NCBI GenBank assembly: GCA_034231615.1
Contig: CM067315.1
Coordinates: 37,239,129 to 37,303,128 of the forward strand
Origin: Meghimatium bilineatum
Lineage: Eukaryota > Mollusca > Gastropoda > Stylommatophora > Philomycidae
Direction: 5' to 3'
DNA: 64,000 nt
Shown: piece after piece, positions 30,279 to 44,800 of the stretch
Numbering within the stretch: the first letter of the stretch is position 1
How the letters are laid out: every line of letters begins with the position of its first letter
Made by a program: the position numbers and the translations under genes
The notes under the pieces: model-generated
Databases searched by the model: none
Seen by the model: only the letters and a program-made list of their open reading frames with translations
Told to the model about the DNA's origin: nothing

Positions 30279-33200
30279 GTTTGTTTGCTTTAATTAATGT
30301 TGTACCGTAAGTTTTTTTTTTCATTCTAAAATCCTAAGCATCAACCATTTCAGGATGTATAAAATGCATATGAACATGTAAAAAGTCTTACTTTAAAATG
30401 TCACATATCATAAAAGCCTACTTTTACTTTTTTTGACTGATGAGACAGTGGGTTTCATTTTCACTTTTCTGTTTCAGTAGCTGAGTAGACAGACAGACTA
30501 GGGGTGACCGTGATGTGACTAGTCATTTAAGTCATGGACATGTGTAGTGACTACATTTTTTAAATTTTAATAGGCCCTATTATAAATTATAATATTTTTA
30601 CATCAGTATACAGCATGCATAAAATCAATCTACTGTCAATACCATCATCATCAGTTGCCATGCCGGCTGGTGTGTGTAGGCGATCATGGCTCTCCACACA
30701 CTGACACAGCTCTCTATCTCAAGATAGATCATCGTTCGTTGTTGTTTCCAGCCGTGCTAGGTTGTCAAAACTAATATTTTCTCACGTTGTTGCCCTCTGT
30801 CTCTGTTGCCTTCTATTTTGCCTCTGTCTCATGAAGTGGCAAAAAATATTGAAGATTTAATTTTAAAATATTATTAAGAAATAAGATTAAGGTCTGTTTC
30901 ACATTTGACTCTTTCAACACCTCTACATTAGTTTCTCTTTCAGTCCATGGTATTCTTATTCTTCTGTAGAACTAATAAATTATTATTATATTGAATGTTA
31001 TATGCCCTGATGTCTCCCACATGGATTAAATGCATGTCTTGTCGCAATTTCTTACTTTTGTTTTCTATTAAAATAATTCCCATGGATGATAAAATACAGG
31101 TCAGCAGACATCGTATCTTTGTCCTTCAGTGACAGCCTTCTAGGTGGTGGGGAATGCCAGCTGCAGATGGGCCAATTAAACTGATACGAGAATAATGAAC
31201 TAGTTAACCCAGAAGTATATGCTACACTCCTGGCAGAATGAAAATCCTGGGATACTGCCTTTGGGACTAAATTTGCATCCATAAAACCATGAACACAATT
31301 ATACCTTTGAGACAGCCAACTGTACACGAGCTTGGGTGTCACCTCAGTTACTCAACTGAGTTACTTACCTGTGCTTTTGACCAGATGGCTGTTGACTGTC
31401 AAGAGCTACCTGATCACATCTAAAGGGATTACTTCATTATCATCACTGCAGCCACTCATAACTCCTTAGCTGTGGAGGCATCCTTAAGAAAACATTGAAA
31501 AGTTACCTCTATTTTGTGGACATCTTCATATGGAGTGACGGGTCATGTATTAATTTAATTTATTCATGAAAGCACATCAAAGTGTTCAAATGCTGTGATT
31601 TGCTAGTACAAACTGTGTAAAGGTCATCTAACAATTCAGATTCACTATTTGCACATATTTGTAAGCGTAATTTCTAATTTCTGTGTGTTGACACAGCTGG
31701 TTTTTCTTTGTGTAGCCATTTTTCCATTTGACCTACAACTATGGTGAAGCGTACATCCAATGAATATGAAATTATATAAACAATTTATAAACATTTGGAA
31801 GAAAGTTTATCTGAAAAGTTTAGCATTCTTTATCTGATTTAGGAGGCCTAGCGGGCCAGTAAGTGAAGATTTAGTATGAACTCACAAGCTTCCCTGCCAC
31901 AGCAAATCTCCTTCTTATGTGTAGGACAGATAAATAGTACTTCTTCTTATCATTGGCAATTTAACATGTTTACATAGCAAATAGTACTTAAAAGTAATGA
32001 GTTTACACACAGTCTTCAGTCCTGAGAAATTTTATTCTTTTAATCAGGTTTTGTTGATAGCTACTCATGGAATTGAGGGTCAGAACTGGAATGTGGGAGT
32101 ATGGGATGCCCGTACAGGCAATCTACTACAGACTTACCGTAATGGTTCAGCAGCATCAAACTCACTTTCTATTCTAGGTGGTGAATGTTTGATAGCTGCG
32201 TCGCAAACAAAACCTGTCATTCATGTTTGGAGTATGCTCCTGCAGGTAAGTGTATTATTCAATGCCACATGTTATCAATGAGTATCTGTGTATCAACAGT
32301 GATGAGAATGACTTTACCGCTAGTCTGAAAATTCTAAGAAAGATCAAACATGGCTGAAAAGGTTACATTGTATGAGCACATCATTCAGGTCAACATGTAT
32401 GTAGGTCAACATGTATGGATAATATGAGTTTTTTTATTACTTTAAAATTTTGCATGAATTTTTATGCTTTTTTTCTGAATATAAATAAAGCATATATTTG
32501 TGTTTTTTTTGGGCTTTATTTTCTAGTTTACTACCAATTGGCATATCAAAAGTTCTTTATTTTATTTTATACGTAGGTACACATTTTTTAGTGTCTTTAT
32601 TAGATATAGAGGCAATGAAGGAAGTACCTGTGTGTTTACCCCGAGTGCTGTGAATTTGAGACAATAATAACATCCTAATTCTAAGAGTGAACAAATGGTA
32701 CATTACTAATTCATTTCACACGTCACCTCTGTTAAATGGATATGAAAGGAGAGAAAAGAATGGCAACACTGTAATCTGCCATATATATCAAACTATGGCT
32801 ATTCAACTCCACTGTAATATCTGTATTAACATTTATGGATGTGAAAGTTAGAAAATAAAAGCATTGGAGAAGAGATTAAATTCATTTGGAAATAATTATC
32901 TTAGAAAACTCTTAAATATTGATTGTGAAGAATTCAAGTCAAACAAGCAAGTAAGAGAAGACACCAAACAACCTATATTTCTATAACAATAAGAAGAAAA
33001 TGATGGACGTATATCGGACATGTACTTAGAATGAATGAAAGCAGACTGCCACTACAAGCATTAAAATGGATATCAGATGGCAGAAGAAAATGAGTAAGAC
33101 CAAGAGAGACTCTTTGCAAAACAACCATAAAAGAGGGTATGACTGTGGGTCTTAAAAACATGCAATAATTACATACAGTAGCTTCACATCACTGGAACCT

Positions 33201-36200
33201 GAGAGATCTGATTTTTGTTCTATGTACCGTATTTGAAGCTGAAAAAAATGTATAATTCATAACGTTATAACATAACATTATGTAAAACTTTTTTTTTACA
33301 TTTTTGTGAATACACTTAACTTCATATGATTCTGTTTTATTAAGGGTCAAAAACACCGTAAGTTGATGTGTGGTGGCAAGGTGTCATGTTTAGCAGTAGC
33401 TCCAGATGGTAACTATATTGCTGCTGGCATTGAGGACAAGATTCACATTTGGCAGGTTTGTACTACATATCGTGAATGTCTGCATGTATCAATATTTGTA
33501 TGAGTTCACATGTGATTTTTGTCATTTGGAATCATCATTATCATCAAGTGCCGTACCAAATGGCATTGGTGATCATATCTCTCTATGTACATCGATCTCC
33601 CATATAGGTCATTTCTGTTGGTGTCATTTAGTCAAACTATCAAATATCATTTCTCTAGGTCTTCCCCTTGATCTTTTCCCTTGTATTTTCCTGTTATCAC
33701 TATATTCTCATATTTGGAATCGGTGTTTTATAAATAATTAGTGTACAGTAGTTTAACAATCTATCTCTTTGGACCATTTCTTTGTCTATAAATGGGCAGT
33801 TTTAACCCACTCTATATCACTTTGGGCCATTTCTTTGTCTATAAATGGGCAGATTTGACCAACTATGTCTTTTTGGGCCATTTCTTTGTCTAAATGGGCA
33901 CCTTTGACCCACTCTATGTCTCTGGACTATTCCTTCATTTATAACTGGACACCTTTGACCCACTCTACAATATCTCTTTGGACCATTCTTTCATCTAGAG
34001 ATGGGACAGCCAGCTGCACCACAATAACTTCCTTAGTTGCCTCTTACAACATTCATGGAACATAAACAATGTTGCTATTCTTTGCTCCCCTTTTAGGTCC
34101 TGGTAACATTCTGACGATTTGTGGTGTTATTGGGAAGATTCTGGTATTTACTTCACACAAGGATCAAAGTGTAAGTTAGTATGCAGTCCTATAGGGTACA
34201 AGTTAGTATGCAGCCTTTTAGGGTACAAGTCACTAATATTATACCCTATTTTGAAAATGTCTACACAAGCTGCCATATTGCATTAGTGACGTGCTTACTG
34301 GGAATAATATGCATAAAAAGCTTATGTGCTGTCAATGTAAGCAAAGTGGTGTCAGTTTGTGTTGCCAATGGAAACACATAGCTTGTGAATTGGCATATAT
34401 TGTTTATATTAAAGAAAAACATAAAATATTGCATCATCAGTGCTTAACCAACATATTCTATTGAAACATTATATTTCATTTCGCATTGCACTTTGTTTTG
34501 TTAAATTTGTATCCCAGTGAAACATAAGAGTACCAAAAATTGTTCATATTCTGATTATTTTAGTTTTGTTGGCTATCTTTATTTTATGTCTATTTAAACC
34601 CCTTCTTTTTTTTCTGTTTCAGACCAGCACGGGAGAGCTGTTCAGTATTTTATCTTATAACAGTGTAGATATAACAGTCCTCAAGTTTTCTCCCTCTGGG
34701 CAGCACCTTGTATCAGGATACAGGGATGGCACATTGGCAGTATGGGAGTTACAAGAGTAAGTAGAACATATTTTGTGGCAACTTCAAACTATGAATATAT
34801 GATAGGCATGCAATGTCTCAGAGTAACAATAAGAGACAGAATCAGAAATGAAAACATCAGAAGACTAACAAACACAATGCCAATCCTGGATTACATCAGA
34901 AGATAACAGATTAAGTAGTTTTCACAAGCTTCCAGACTACCATCAGATAGTGCCCATCAAAAAGCATTGCTATACAGACACGATGGAGACAAAACCAGGG
35001 GCAGACCATGCAAAAGATGGATTACAGAAATAAAATAATCTACGGAAACAAACATATGAAGCACACAAAAAGTCTCTAAACTCTTCCATTTTACCTTTGG
35101 AGGAAATTCTGTAGTTCTAATTTCTTCTTAGCTACACCCACACTTTTCCACTACATGATTTTGATTGTATTTTTGTTTACTTGATTGGTTTGGCAGGTTG
35201 CTATACTCTGTTTAATCCTGGGTCCCCCGATACACAGAATCATCATCAGTAGCTTTTGGTGGGGCTGGGGGTCCGGAGCTCCTCCTGTTTGGCGATGAAC
35301 CACAGGGGCAGCCCCATTTCGTGTAACAAATCTGAGCATAGTCATTAACTATATGATGCGTACATGTCCCATTTCCATTGCTTGGTACCCATGCCAGTTC
35401 AGGCTGACATGTTCTGTCTTCGGTGAGGAAAATTATGGAGTCTCCCTATCCATTTCTTGAGCATCCCAGCACTTCCCACATGACATCAGAGATTTGTGGA
35501 GTGGCCTTCTCCTGTTTTTCTGTCAGTGTAGTCTCCTGTAGCCTTTCCATCTCCTGATGGTGGCTGCATGGCAGCAATTTAAGGGGTGGTGGGGGACATA
35601 AAATCCCCCCCCCCCACCCCCAGCACGCTCCTGATATATAGTTAATAACCCCATGCCAGGAGCATGAGTTTATACTCGCTTGATGCTGCCCATCACTGGA
35701 CAGATGGGGTATTTCAGTGGGAAGGGATATCAGCACCACCTGATATCCTGTCCTGGTAGACAGCAACACTGGTTTGGTCCGCGGCTACTTGCAGCTAAGA
35801 CTCCATATATGGAGGCAGTTCCACTATCCACTACCTGTTTACGCTCCTGGTAGGGGTCGGTATTGTAATATATGTTTCTACATTAATACAGAAAGTGTAT
35901 TTGTATGTATATCATTGTTACTTTGAATTTTTCTGTTATTAAATGTCCATAATCTAGTCCATTTGCGATATTACTATTATTTTCAAGATTTAATTTCTGA
36001 TTATATTAACACTAGTTTCCCATCAATTTCCTTTTCACACACAACACTGCGTGAGCCATGAATGCATGGGAATTATCAACCAATAGTGTGCCTTTAAAGT
36101 GACCCACAGCAATCCCACGTCTTTACAATTTCTTAGTAAAGTGCACAACATTTCGACCATCCCGTGTACTGTATTAAATAAAAGAAAGTTAATAAAATAT

Positions 36201-38783
36201 TTTGATTGCTGGGACCAAAAACAGAACAGAGAATAACAACAACCTAACATGCTATGGACATCATAAGAGGCAACTAAGGAACTTTGGAGGGGATGATGAG
36301 ACATTTATTGTTTAACATAGATTTTCTTCAAAGTATGGTTGGATGGTTGAATAACATGCCTGGATAACATCAAGGATTGGACAGAGTGGGAAGTTTCCAA
36401 ACTCATCAGGATGGTAGAGGATAGAGATGTGTGGAGATCATTTTGCATAAATGTCTCAGAATATCACGACCACCCTCCACAAACACAGACTAAGTGCGAA
36501 TGCTGCATCAGATCTGGCCTTGAACAGAAACTTACAGCTCCCATCCCTACGCTTAACGGCACGTGTTGCTTGTGGATGCTATCAACCAGTTTCCACCTGG
36601 GAATAGACAATAGTCTCAAAGCGACACCTCTACAACCCTGATAGGTTATGAGTTTTATTATTATTATTATTATATTCATCAGTGTGCTTTACTTGGATCC
36701 AATGCGTGTAACTGACCACAGCCCTGTCAATACTTTTCTTGGACACGCAGGGGAAATAACTGATTTGCACATTACATTGTCTAACAAAGTTGTATCCTCA
36801 TCACAAGATTTTACAGTTCGGGTAATTAATGTTATGTACAAATATATATATTTTATGAATATACAACATTTTAATGTAGTTAATGTTATGTACAAATATA
36901 TATTGTATGTTTTAGTTTGTTCCTTTTATGCCGCAAGCGACACATAGGGCAGAGGTTTTGGTTCTCCATATGATGTGGTCCGCTTCCTGCAGCTTTAGTT
37001 CCTGGATGGTCTTACAGCCTATTAATTCCCCTTCTTTAAGAGTGGTGTTTTTAAGGGTTGATTTTGGTCTTCCTCTTTTTCTATTACCCTCAGGTGACCA
37101 CATAAGGGCTTGTTGGTTTATTCTGTTTATATAATATATATACAGAATGTAAATACAGCCTAATTAATGTTTTCAAATAATCTTGAAACATATAAGGTCT
37201 CTACTGTTGACTGGATATTTGTTTAAGGAAGTGTGTTGTGCTCATACCCTCTCTGGACTATACTGCTATATTCTACAAGAGGGACATTCCCTAATTTTCT
37301 GCATTATACTAAATAATTGGTCTTTTGTGTAAATGCTTTTCTGAAACCAGCCTGTTTATCATAGTGGAGTTCTTGAGGTACCAGTAAAGTCACACATTAA
37401 TCATTTTTCTGCCACTTTGCACATTAATTTGTTAATGAAGTGGGGTGATACCATTTTGCATTTTTCTGTGTGTTGTTACTTTTCAGAATGGAAACGATAT
37501 GAGCATTTCTCCAGATTTTAGCATTTTTCCATTTCTCCAAGTCATATTTATTAGATGACTACTTTCCCAAATGTTCCTATTGTGTGTTAACATTTCATTA
37601 TACATTATATCTTGTCCAGGAGACTTTCTATGCTTCAATTTCTTCAGCTGTTGTTGGAGTTCTGGCATACTGAAGTAACCTTGAAATATAGATAAACTAG
37701 TAGTTAGAACCGTTTCTTGCTTCCTATGCTGGTACAATCAAATCCCACTACAACCACCTGGTCCGGACTGATGAAATATGTTTGTTGTAACAAAAATTCA
37801 CTGTTTATGTACAGTATAAACTATAAAGATTAAATATAATTGGGGATTTCGAGCAGTTGTTAAATGGGGACATTTGCTATTAGAGTGTGTGCTATGGAAG
37901 AATGTCACTATACGGACACTTCTTGTCAGTACCGGAAAGCTTTCCTACTCTATTCACAGAGACAACAATATAGGTGAAGTATTGTGCCTTTTCTGGTCTT
38001 TGGTGCTTGTTTTACTACAATCTATCATAGGTTTCTCATTTGTTTTTATTTTCTCATACAAATTGTTGTTCAATGCCTGTGTCTTGTTACCATTTTATTT
38101 ATATTTAGGGTTAGGAGTATGGTTCTGCCTATTTGTAATTTTTGTCCTTCTTCACTAAGCACACTGTCAGCCATGCAGGACAGACAAAAAGACACTACTT
38201 TCTATCTGTTGACTCATTGATCATTGCAAGACAGGCCTTGTTAGGATGAATCATGATAAAGGTATTCAGACATTCACTAGATGATAACTGCAAATACAAG
38301 TCACCTCTCTCACTTTACTGGAGAACTAGCCTAGCCTACTGCTTGTTTTGGGTGGTTGTCCTTTTTGCTCAGCAAGTTGATGCTGCGTTTCATATTTGTT
38401 GTCAGAGAGCAAAGAATAGCAATACTGAATGCATGTCTATCTATCCATCCATTCATACGCTGATCCCTTTTTGCCTTGCAGCGTCAGTGTTAGAAAAGTT
38501 CTCTGGAGATGGCCTTCGCATGATATATATATATATATATATATTCTTCTTCTTGCAGGATGTAGTCCGGAGAACGGAATGCATTGTGTCATGGTTTACA
38601 GCATTGCTGTGATATCTGTGCCTTTTGGCCTGACACATTCAGCATGGCTTTGGGTCACTGACCCTATATGGGATGGGCAGCCAACTCTATCCATAACCTT
38701 CTTAGTCGCCTCTTACGACATGCATGGAAGGTAAACAGTGTTGCTATTCTTCACTCCCCTTTTGTGCCCCAGCAACACACGGG

Positions 38784-38839
<56 letters not shown>

Positions 38840-41800
38840 CTGTTGCGTCCCTTGTTTTGTGGGTCCAATGCTTATGTGGTGTACCCCTAAGTCTATGGCT
38901 GTTGTATCTGTGTATCATCACTTGCTGGGGAATACATGTATGCTGACATGTGAAAACCATTTGATGTATTTTAGTATCGGTATTGAACCAGCTTTTTTTC
39001 CTAATGTCATCGTTCTTTATTCTGTCTCTTAGTGATATTCCTAAGATTCTGTGCAAACATGCCATTTCGGTTGCCGCAGAATCTTAGGAATTTACTTTTT
39101 GTCACGAGTTTACTTTTGTCACGAGCAAATATTGATCATAGCAAATTTAATGTGTTGTTTTTTAATTTGATGTTTAGTGTTAGTAGTCGCTTTAGCATTG
39201 GTAGTCGTCTTTGGAAAACCCTCCATTTTACTATGAGCACTTGAGCTCTCACTGTCGTATCGCTAATTCTGTTACAGTGTTGTATCGGGAAAACCTCACA
39301 TGCATACGCTGTGATCTCTAATTAACACATACATTAATGAGTCCACTTATTCCAGATGAAGAATTCTGAAACATTGAACTACACTTCCATTTGTGACGAT
39401 GTCTTAAGATCTCTTAGCAAGTCTTAAGAGGCAATTAAGGAGGGTTAGGGGTTGAGTTTAATGTATCATCTCATAGGTAACCCAAAAACCATGCTGAATC
39501 CAGTGTGTCAGGCCAAAAGACACACAAAGTGCAGCACACCTGTAAAAAGATACAACACATTCCGTACTTGCACTATATCCTGCTAACAAACATGAGTTTG
39601 AGAGTGAGTGCAGACAAATAACAATAACTATTTAAACATTTTTACATATGGTAGTGCTACATATGGTAGTGTTTTTTTGTGTTACTTTTCAGTAATTACA
39701 ATTTTCATGGATGTTTATTCTATGTGCTGTTGAGACTGATCTATTCATGATCAACTTTTTGATGTTAATCTTATCAGATATGGAATTTACTCCATAAAGA
39801 AGAACTGAAAATGTTTGAGCTCGGAGCACCTATAACCTCTGTTGTAATGGACCATTCTGAACTGGCCTTGTATGCAGGGGATATCAGTGGAAATGTTTAC
39901 TGTATTGATCTTCACCATCAGGTATGAATTAATACATAAAATGGTATCTATTTTAGACAGTAACTTAAAACTGTATCTTTTGTGCATATTTTGCTGCTTA
40001 CAATCAATTTGCTCGCCTAAAATCAATTTTCTCGCTTAAATTCTGTAAAATACTGAAGTGTCAGGCCATTTGTTCAATTAAAACAGTCTTCTTCTTCTGC
40101 GTTCGTTCTCAAACTCCTGCAGATTAGCAGGATGTAGTCTGGAGAACGAAATGTGCTGTGTCATAGTTTACAGCATTGCTGCGATATCTGCGCCTTAAGG
40201 CCTGACACATCCAACTTCAGCATGGCTTTGGGTCACCGACCCTATATGGGATGGGACAGCCAACTCCACCCCATAACCTCCGTAGTCGCCTTTTATAACA
40301 TGCGTGGAAGGCAAACAGTGTTGCTATTCTTTGCTCCCCTTTCGGGCCCCGACACCACACGGGTAAATTAAAACAGTGATAGAATTAATTTCTCTTCTCT
40401 GAACTAATCCTGCTGGTAATCTAGTAGAAACATACTGCTACAAGAGAAATACGATTGGAGTATGAGAAGAACTAATCCTGCTGGAAGTCTAGTAGAAACA
40501 TACTGCTACAAGAGAAATACGATTGGAGTATGAGAAGAACTAATCCTGCTGGTAATCTAGTAGAAACATACTGCTACAAGAGAAATACGATTGGAGTATG
40601 AGAAGAACTAATCCTGCTGGAAGTCTAGTAGAAACATACTGCTACAAGAGAAATACGATTGGAGTATGAGAAGAACTAATCCTGCTGGAAATCTAGTAGA
40701 AACATACTGCTACAAGAGAAATACGATTGGAGTATGAGAAGAACTAATCCTGCTGGAAGTCTAGTAGAAACATACTGCTACAAGAGAAGTACGATTGGAG
40801 TATGAGAAGAACTAATCCTGCTGGAAATCTAGTAGAAACATACTGCTACAAGAGAAATACGATTGGAGTATGAGAAGAACTAAACCTGCTGGAAATCTAG
40901 TAGAAACATACTGCTACAAGAGAAGTACGATTGGAGTATGAGAAGAACTAATCCTGCTGGAAGTCTAGTAGAAACATACTGCTACAAGAGAAATACGATT
41001 GGAGTATGAGAAGAACTAAACCTGCTGGAAATCTAGTAGAAACATACTGCTACAAGAGAAATACGATTGGAGTATGAGAAGAACTAAACCTGCTGGAAAT
41101 CTAGTAGAAACATACTGCTACAAGAGAAATACGATTGGAGTATGAGAAGAACTAATCCTGCTGGAAATCTAGTAGAAACATACTGCTACAAGAGAAATAC
41201 GATTGGAGTATGAGAAGAACTAATCCTGCTGGAAGTCTAGTAGAAACATACTGCTACAAGAGAAGTACGATTGGAGTATGAGAAGAACTAAACCTGCTGG
41301 AAATATAGTAGAAACATACTGCTACAAGAGAAATACGATTGGAGTATGAGAAGAACTAATCCTGCTGGAAATCTAGTAGAAACATACTGCTACAAGAGAA
41401 ATACGATTGGAGTATGAGAAGAACTAATCCTGCTGGAAATCTAGTAGAAACATACTGCTACAAGAGAAATACGATTGGAGTATGAGAAGAACTAATCCTG
41501 CTGGAAGTCTAGTAGAAACATACTGCTACAAGAGAAGTACGATTGGAGTATGAGAAGAACTAAACCTGCTGGAAATATAGTAGAAACATACTGCTACAAG
41601 AGAAATACGATTGGAGTATGAGAAGAACTAATCCTGCTGGAAATCTAGTAGAAACATACTGCTACAAGAGAAATACGATTGGAGTATGAGAAGAACTAAT
41701 CCTGCTGGAAGTCTAGTAGAAACATACTGCTACAAGAGAAATACGATTGGAGTATGAGAAGAACTAAACCTGCTGGAAATCTAGTAGAAACATACTGCTA

Positions 41801-44800
41801 CAAGAGAAATACGATTGGAGTATGAGAAGAACTAAACCTGCTGGAAATCTAGTAGAAACATACTGCTACAAGAGAAATACGATTGGAGTATGAGAAGAAC
41901 TAATCCTGCTGGAAATCTAGTAGAAACATACTGCTACAAGAGAAATACGATTGGAGTATGAGAAGAACTAATCCTGCTGGAAGTCTAGTAGAAACATACT
42001 GCTACAAGAGAAGTACGATTGGAGTATGAGAAGAACTAAACCTGCTGGAAATATAGTAGAAACATACTGCTACAAGAGAAATACGATTGGAGTATGAGAA
42101 GAACTAATCCTGCTGGAAATCTAGTAGAAACATACTGCTACAAGAGAAATACGATTGGAGTATGAGAAGAACTAATCCTGCTGGAAATCTAGTAGAAACA
42201 TACTGCTACAAGAGAAATACGATTGGAGTATGAGAAGAACTAATCCTGCTGGAAGTCTAGTAGAAACATACTGCTACAAGAGAAGTACGATTGGAGTATG
42301 AGAAGAACTAAACCTGCTGGAAATATAGTAGAAACATACTGCTACAAGAGAAATACGATTGGAGTATGAGAAGAACTAATCCTGCTGGAAATCTAGTAGA
42401 AACATACTGCTACAAGAGAAATACGATTGGAGTATGAGAAGAACTAATCCTGCTGGAAATCTAGTAGAAACATACTGCTACAAGAGAAATACGATTGGAG
42501 TATGAGAAGAACTAATCCTGCTGGAAATCTAGTAGAAACATACTGCTACAAGAGAAGTACGATTGGAGTATGAGAAGAACTAATCCTGCTGGAAATATAG
42601 TAGAAACATACTGCTACAAGAGAAATACGATTGGAGTATGAGAATGAACATCCAAATAAAATTGTGTAAAATTTTAATTAAGACATACATATTCTTATCA
42701 GGAGTAGTAGTTTCTGTGTCCCTAGTAGTAAGTTGGTTAAGATATTGAAATATGCTTCAATTGTGTTGCTTATTTCTGAACTGAAGCTGAGCATTAGTGA
42801 TTGAGTACTTTCCTGTTACGCCTGTTAAACATAAGGGTCAGGTGAAGGCGGATGTTTCGGGTCATAGTGCAAATAAAACGGTGACACATTGCATTCCATT
42901 CTCTGGACTACATCCTGCTGGAGATCTAGTAGTCCTACAAGAGAGATCCAGTGGGAATTCGAGAATGAATGCTGGAGAAGAAGAAAAAAACAGAAGATGA
43001 AATGAAATATAGTGTAATCAAGGGGAACAATTAAGAATACAAAAAAACAAAGGGAAGCCATCAATTCAGAAATATACCTTTATTTGGTAAAAAATGGAAC
43101 AAGAGTACAATCTATTCTTGAGACCATTATTCTTCTTTTTCATTTAAAAAGGTGTTCCATCCCACGACTGTATTTTTTATGGATATAATATATCTTCTTT
43201 AGATTAGTCTAGCTTGTAAAAAAAAGTGGAGTGATTGGGAGATCATAGTGTTATCAGCTTCATTAACTCTATGTCCACCGAGCCGTTAATATCTACATTT
43301 TGGAGACCCACTATGCCGAAAAGCCGCTCAAATCTACATTTTAATATGAATTTACTATCGTGTTCGGCATAGCAGGAAAACCAATCGGAGACGAAGAGTT
43401 AATGTAAAACTGCTATTGAACTCTTGCTTTATTTATATTTTTTCCCCCAATGTTTTCTAGCCTGTAGAAGAGATACTGCCATGTTCTCAGTTCACAGAAT
43501 GTTAGTAGTAACAACAGTCATAGATGCCATTGTATTGTGAATGAAAAATGATATCATATTGACATACAATGTTATAAAAAGTTTCCTAAATAGTACGATT
43601 ATGTAATAGAAAAACTAAATTTGTGTGCCCTCTTAGCAGGAAAATCGGCATCATCAAACACATAACCCTCCAGTGGTGCCACTCTGGAAACATCAACACA
43701 AAAATCTTGTCAATCCTCTCTGTTCTGAGTTTGTTGTTTATGTGCGGAGAATCTTACCCATGTCTAGTCTTTAATATTACCAATCTATACTTTTCTTTTC
43801 CCCACCTCTTCTTCTTGGAAAATTTGGAGATTATTTGTCAGATGCATGATATGTTTGTCTTGTTTAGTGTGTACAACTTTTTTCGAATCAAACTTAAGAT
43901 CAGTTCTAATGTCAAACATTTGCCTAACAAAAATACCCAGGTTCTCAGATGAGAAAGGGTTCAGCAACTGCAGAGGCAATGAGCTTCCTTGGCATAAAGC
44001 TGTTACAATATGTTATGGCTTTATCTTATTTGCTTAGTAAATGAAACAAAACAATGAACTTCCTTGGCATAAAGCTATTACAATATGTTATGGCTTTATC
44101 TTATTTGCTTAGTAAATGAAACAAAACAATGAAGGGTGAAAACAATCAGCATGTATACAGTATGAATTACATAATGACTGCTGAATGCACTTTGATGACT
44201 TTTCTTTGGGAAGGTGGTGATTGAAAGCATTTCTAGCAAACTTTAATGCAAGAGCTAGCACCATTCAGACAGGTCAGTTTTGAATTCTGCATTACAAGTT
44301 TCCAAACATTCTCCTCTCTTGTTTGTTGCAGACTAGTACTGGTGTGTTTCCAGAGATCTTCTTGTACTTAGCAAGCATTTGTTTTGCCTGTGATTGATGT
44401 GTCTTTTAGCTGGCAGTATCTGAATATCACGATAGCCAAATAATTCTGCGTTGATGGTTACATCCTGAATGCTATCAACTTTAATCTGAATATGTCAGTC
44501 CATCTAAATCTAATTTTTTTTTTCAGGTGACTGAGAGATCAGTACATATTGACATACGTGAATCCTCTGCTGGACTTGCATGTTTGAAAGCACACGTGTA
44601 AGTAAATTGTCTTTGGTGATTGTCATCCATGAGTCTCATATTTTGTTAATAAACAGCTGACTATATTCTCCTGTATAAACAGCTGACTATATTCTCCTGT
44701 ATAAACAGCTGACTATATTCTCCTGTATAAACAGTTGACTATATTCTCCTGTATAAACAGTTGACTATATTCTCCTGTATAAACAGCTGACTATATTCTC

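Larger units (their letters stand above)
38430..39290 (-). mobile_element. L-C LINE interrupted by S-B and TA repeat
   Basis: The LINE 3' UTR (GAAAAGTTCTCTGGAGATGG, 38430-38525) resumes as coding remnants at 38837 (minus frame ISLRDRIKNDDIRKK, RLRGTPHKHWTHKTRDATG). Between them lie an S-B element and (TA)n. Confidence 0.75.

Noticed and set aside
31052..31342. 96-codon minus-strand frame as an intronic gene
   Set aside because: Overlaps the unclassified repeat, with no recognisable domain.
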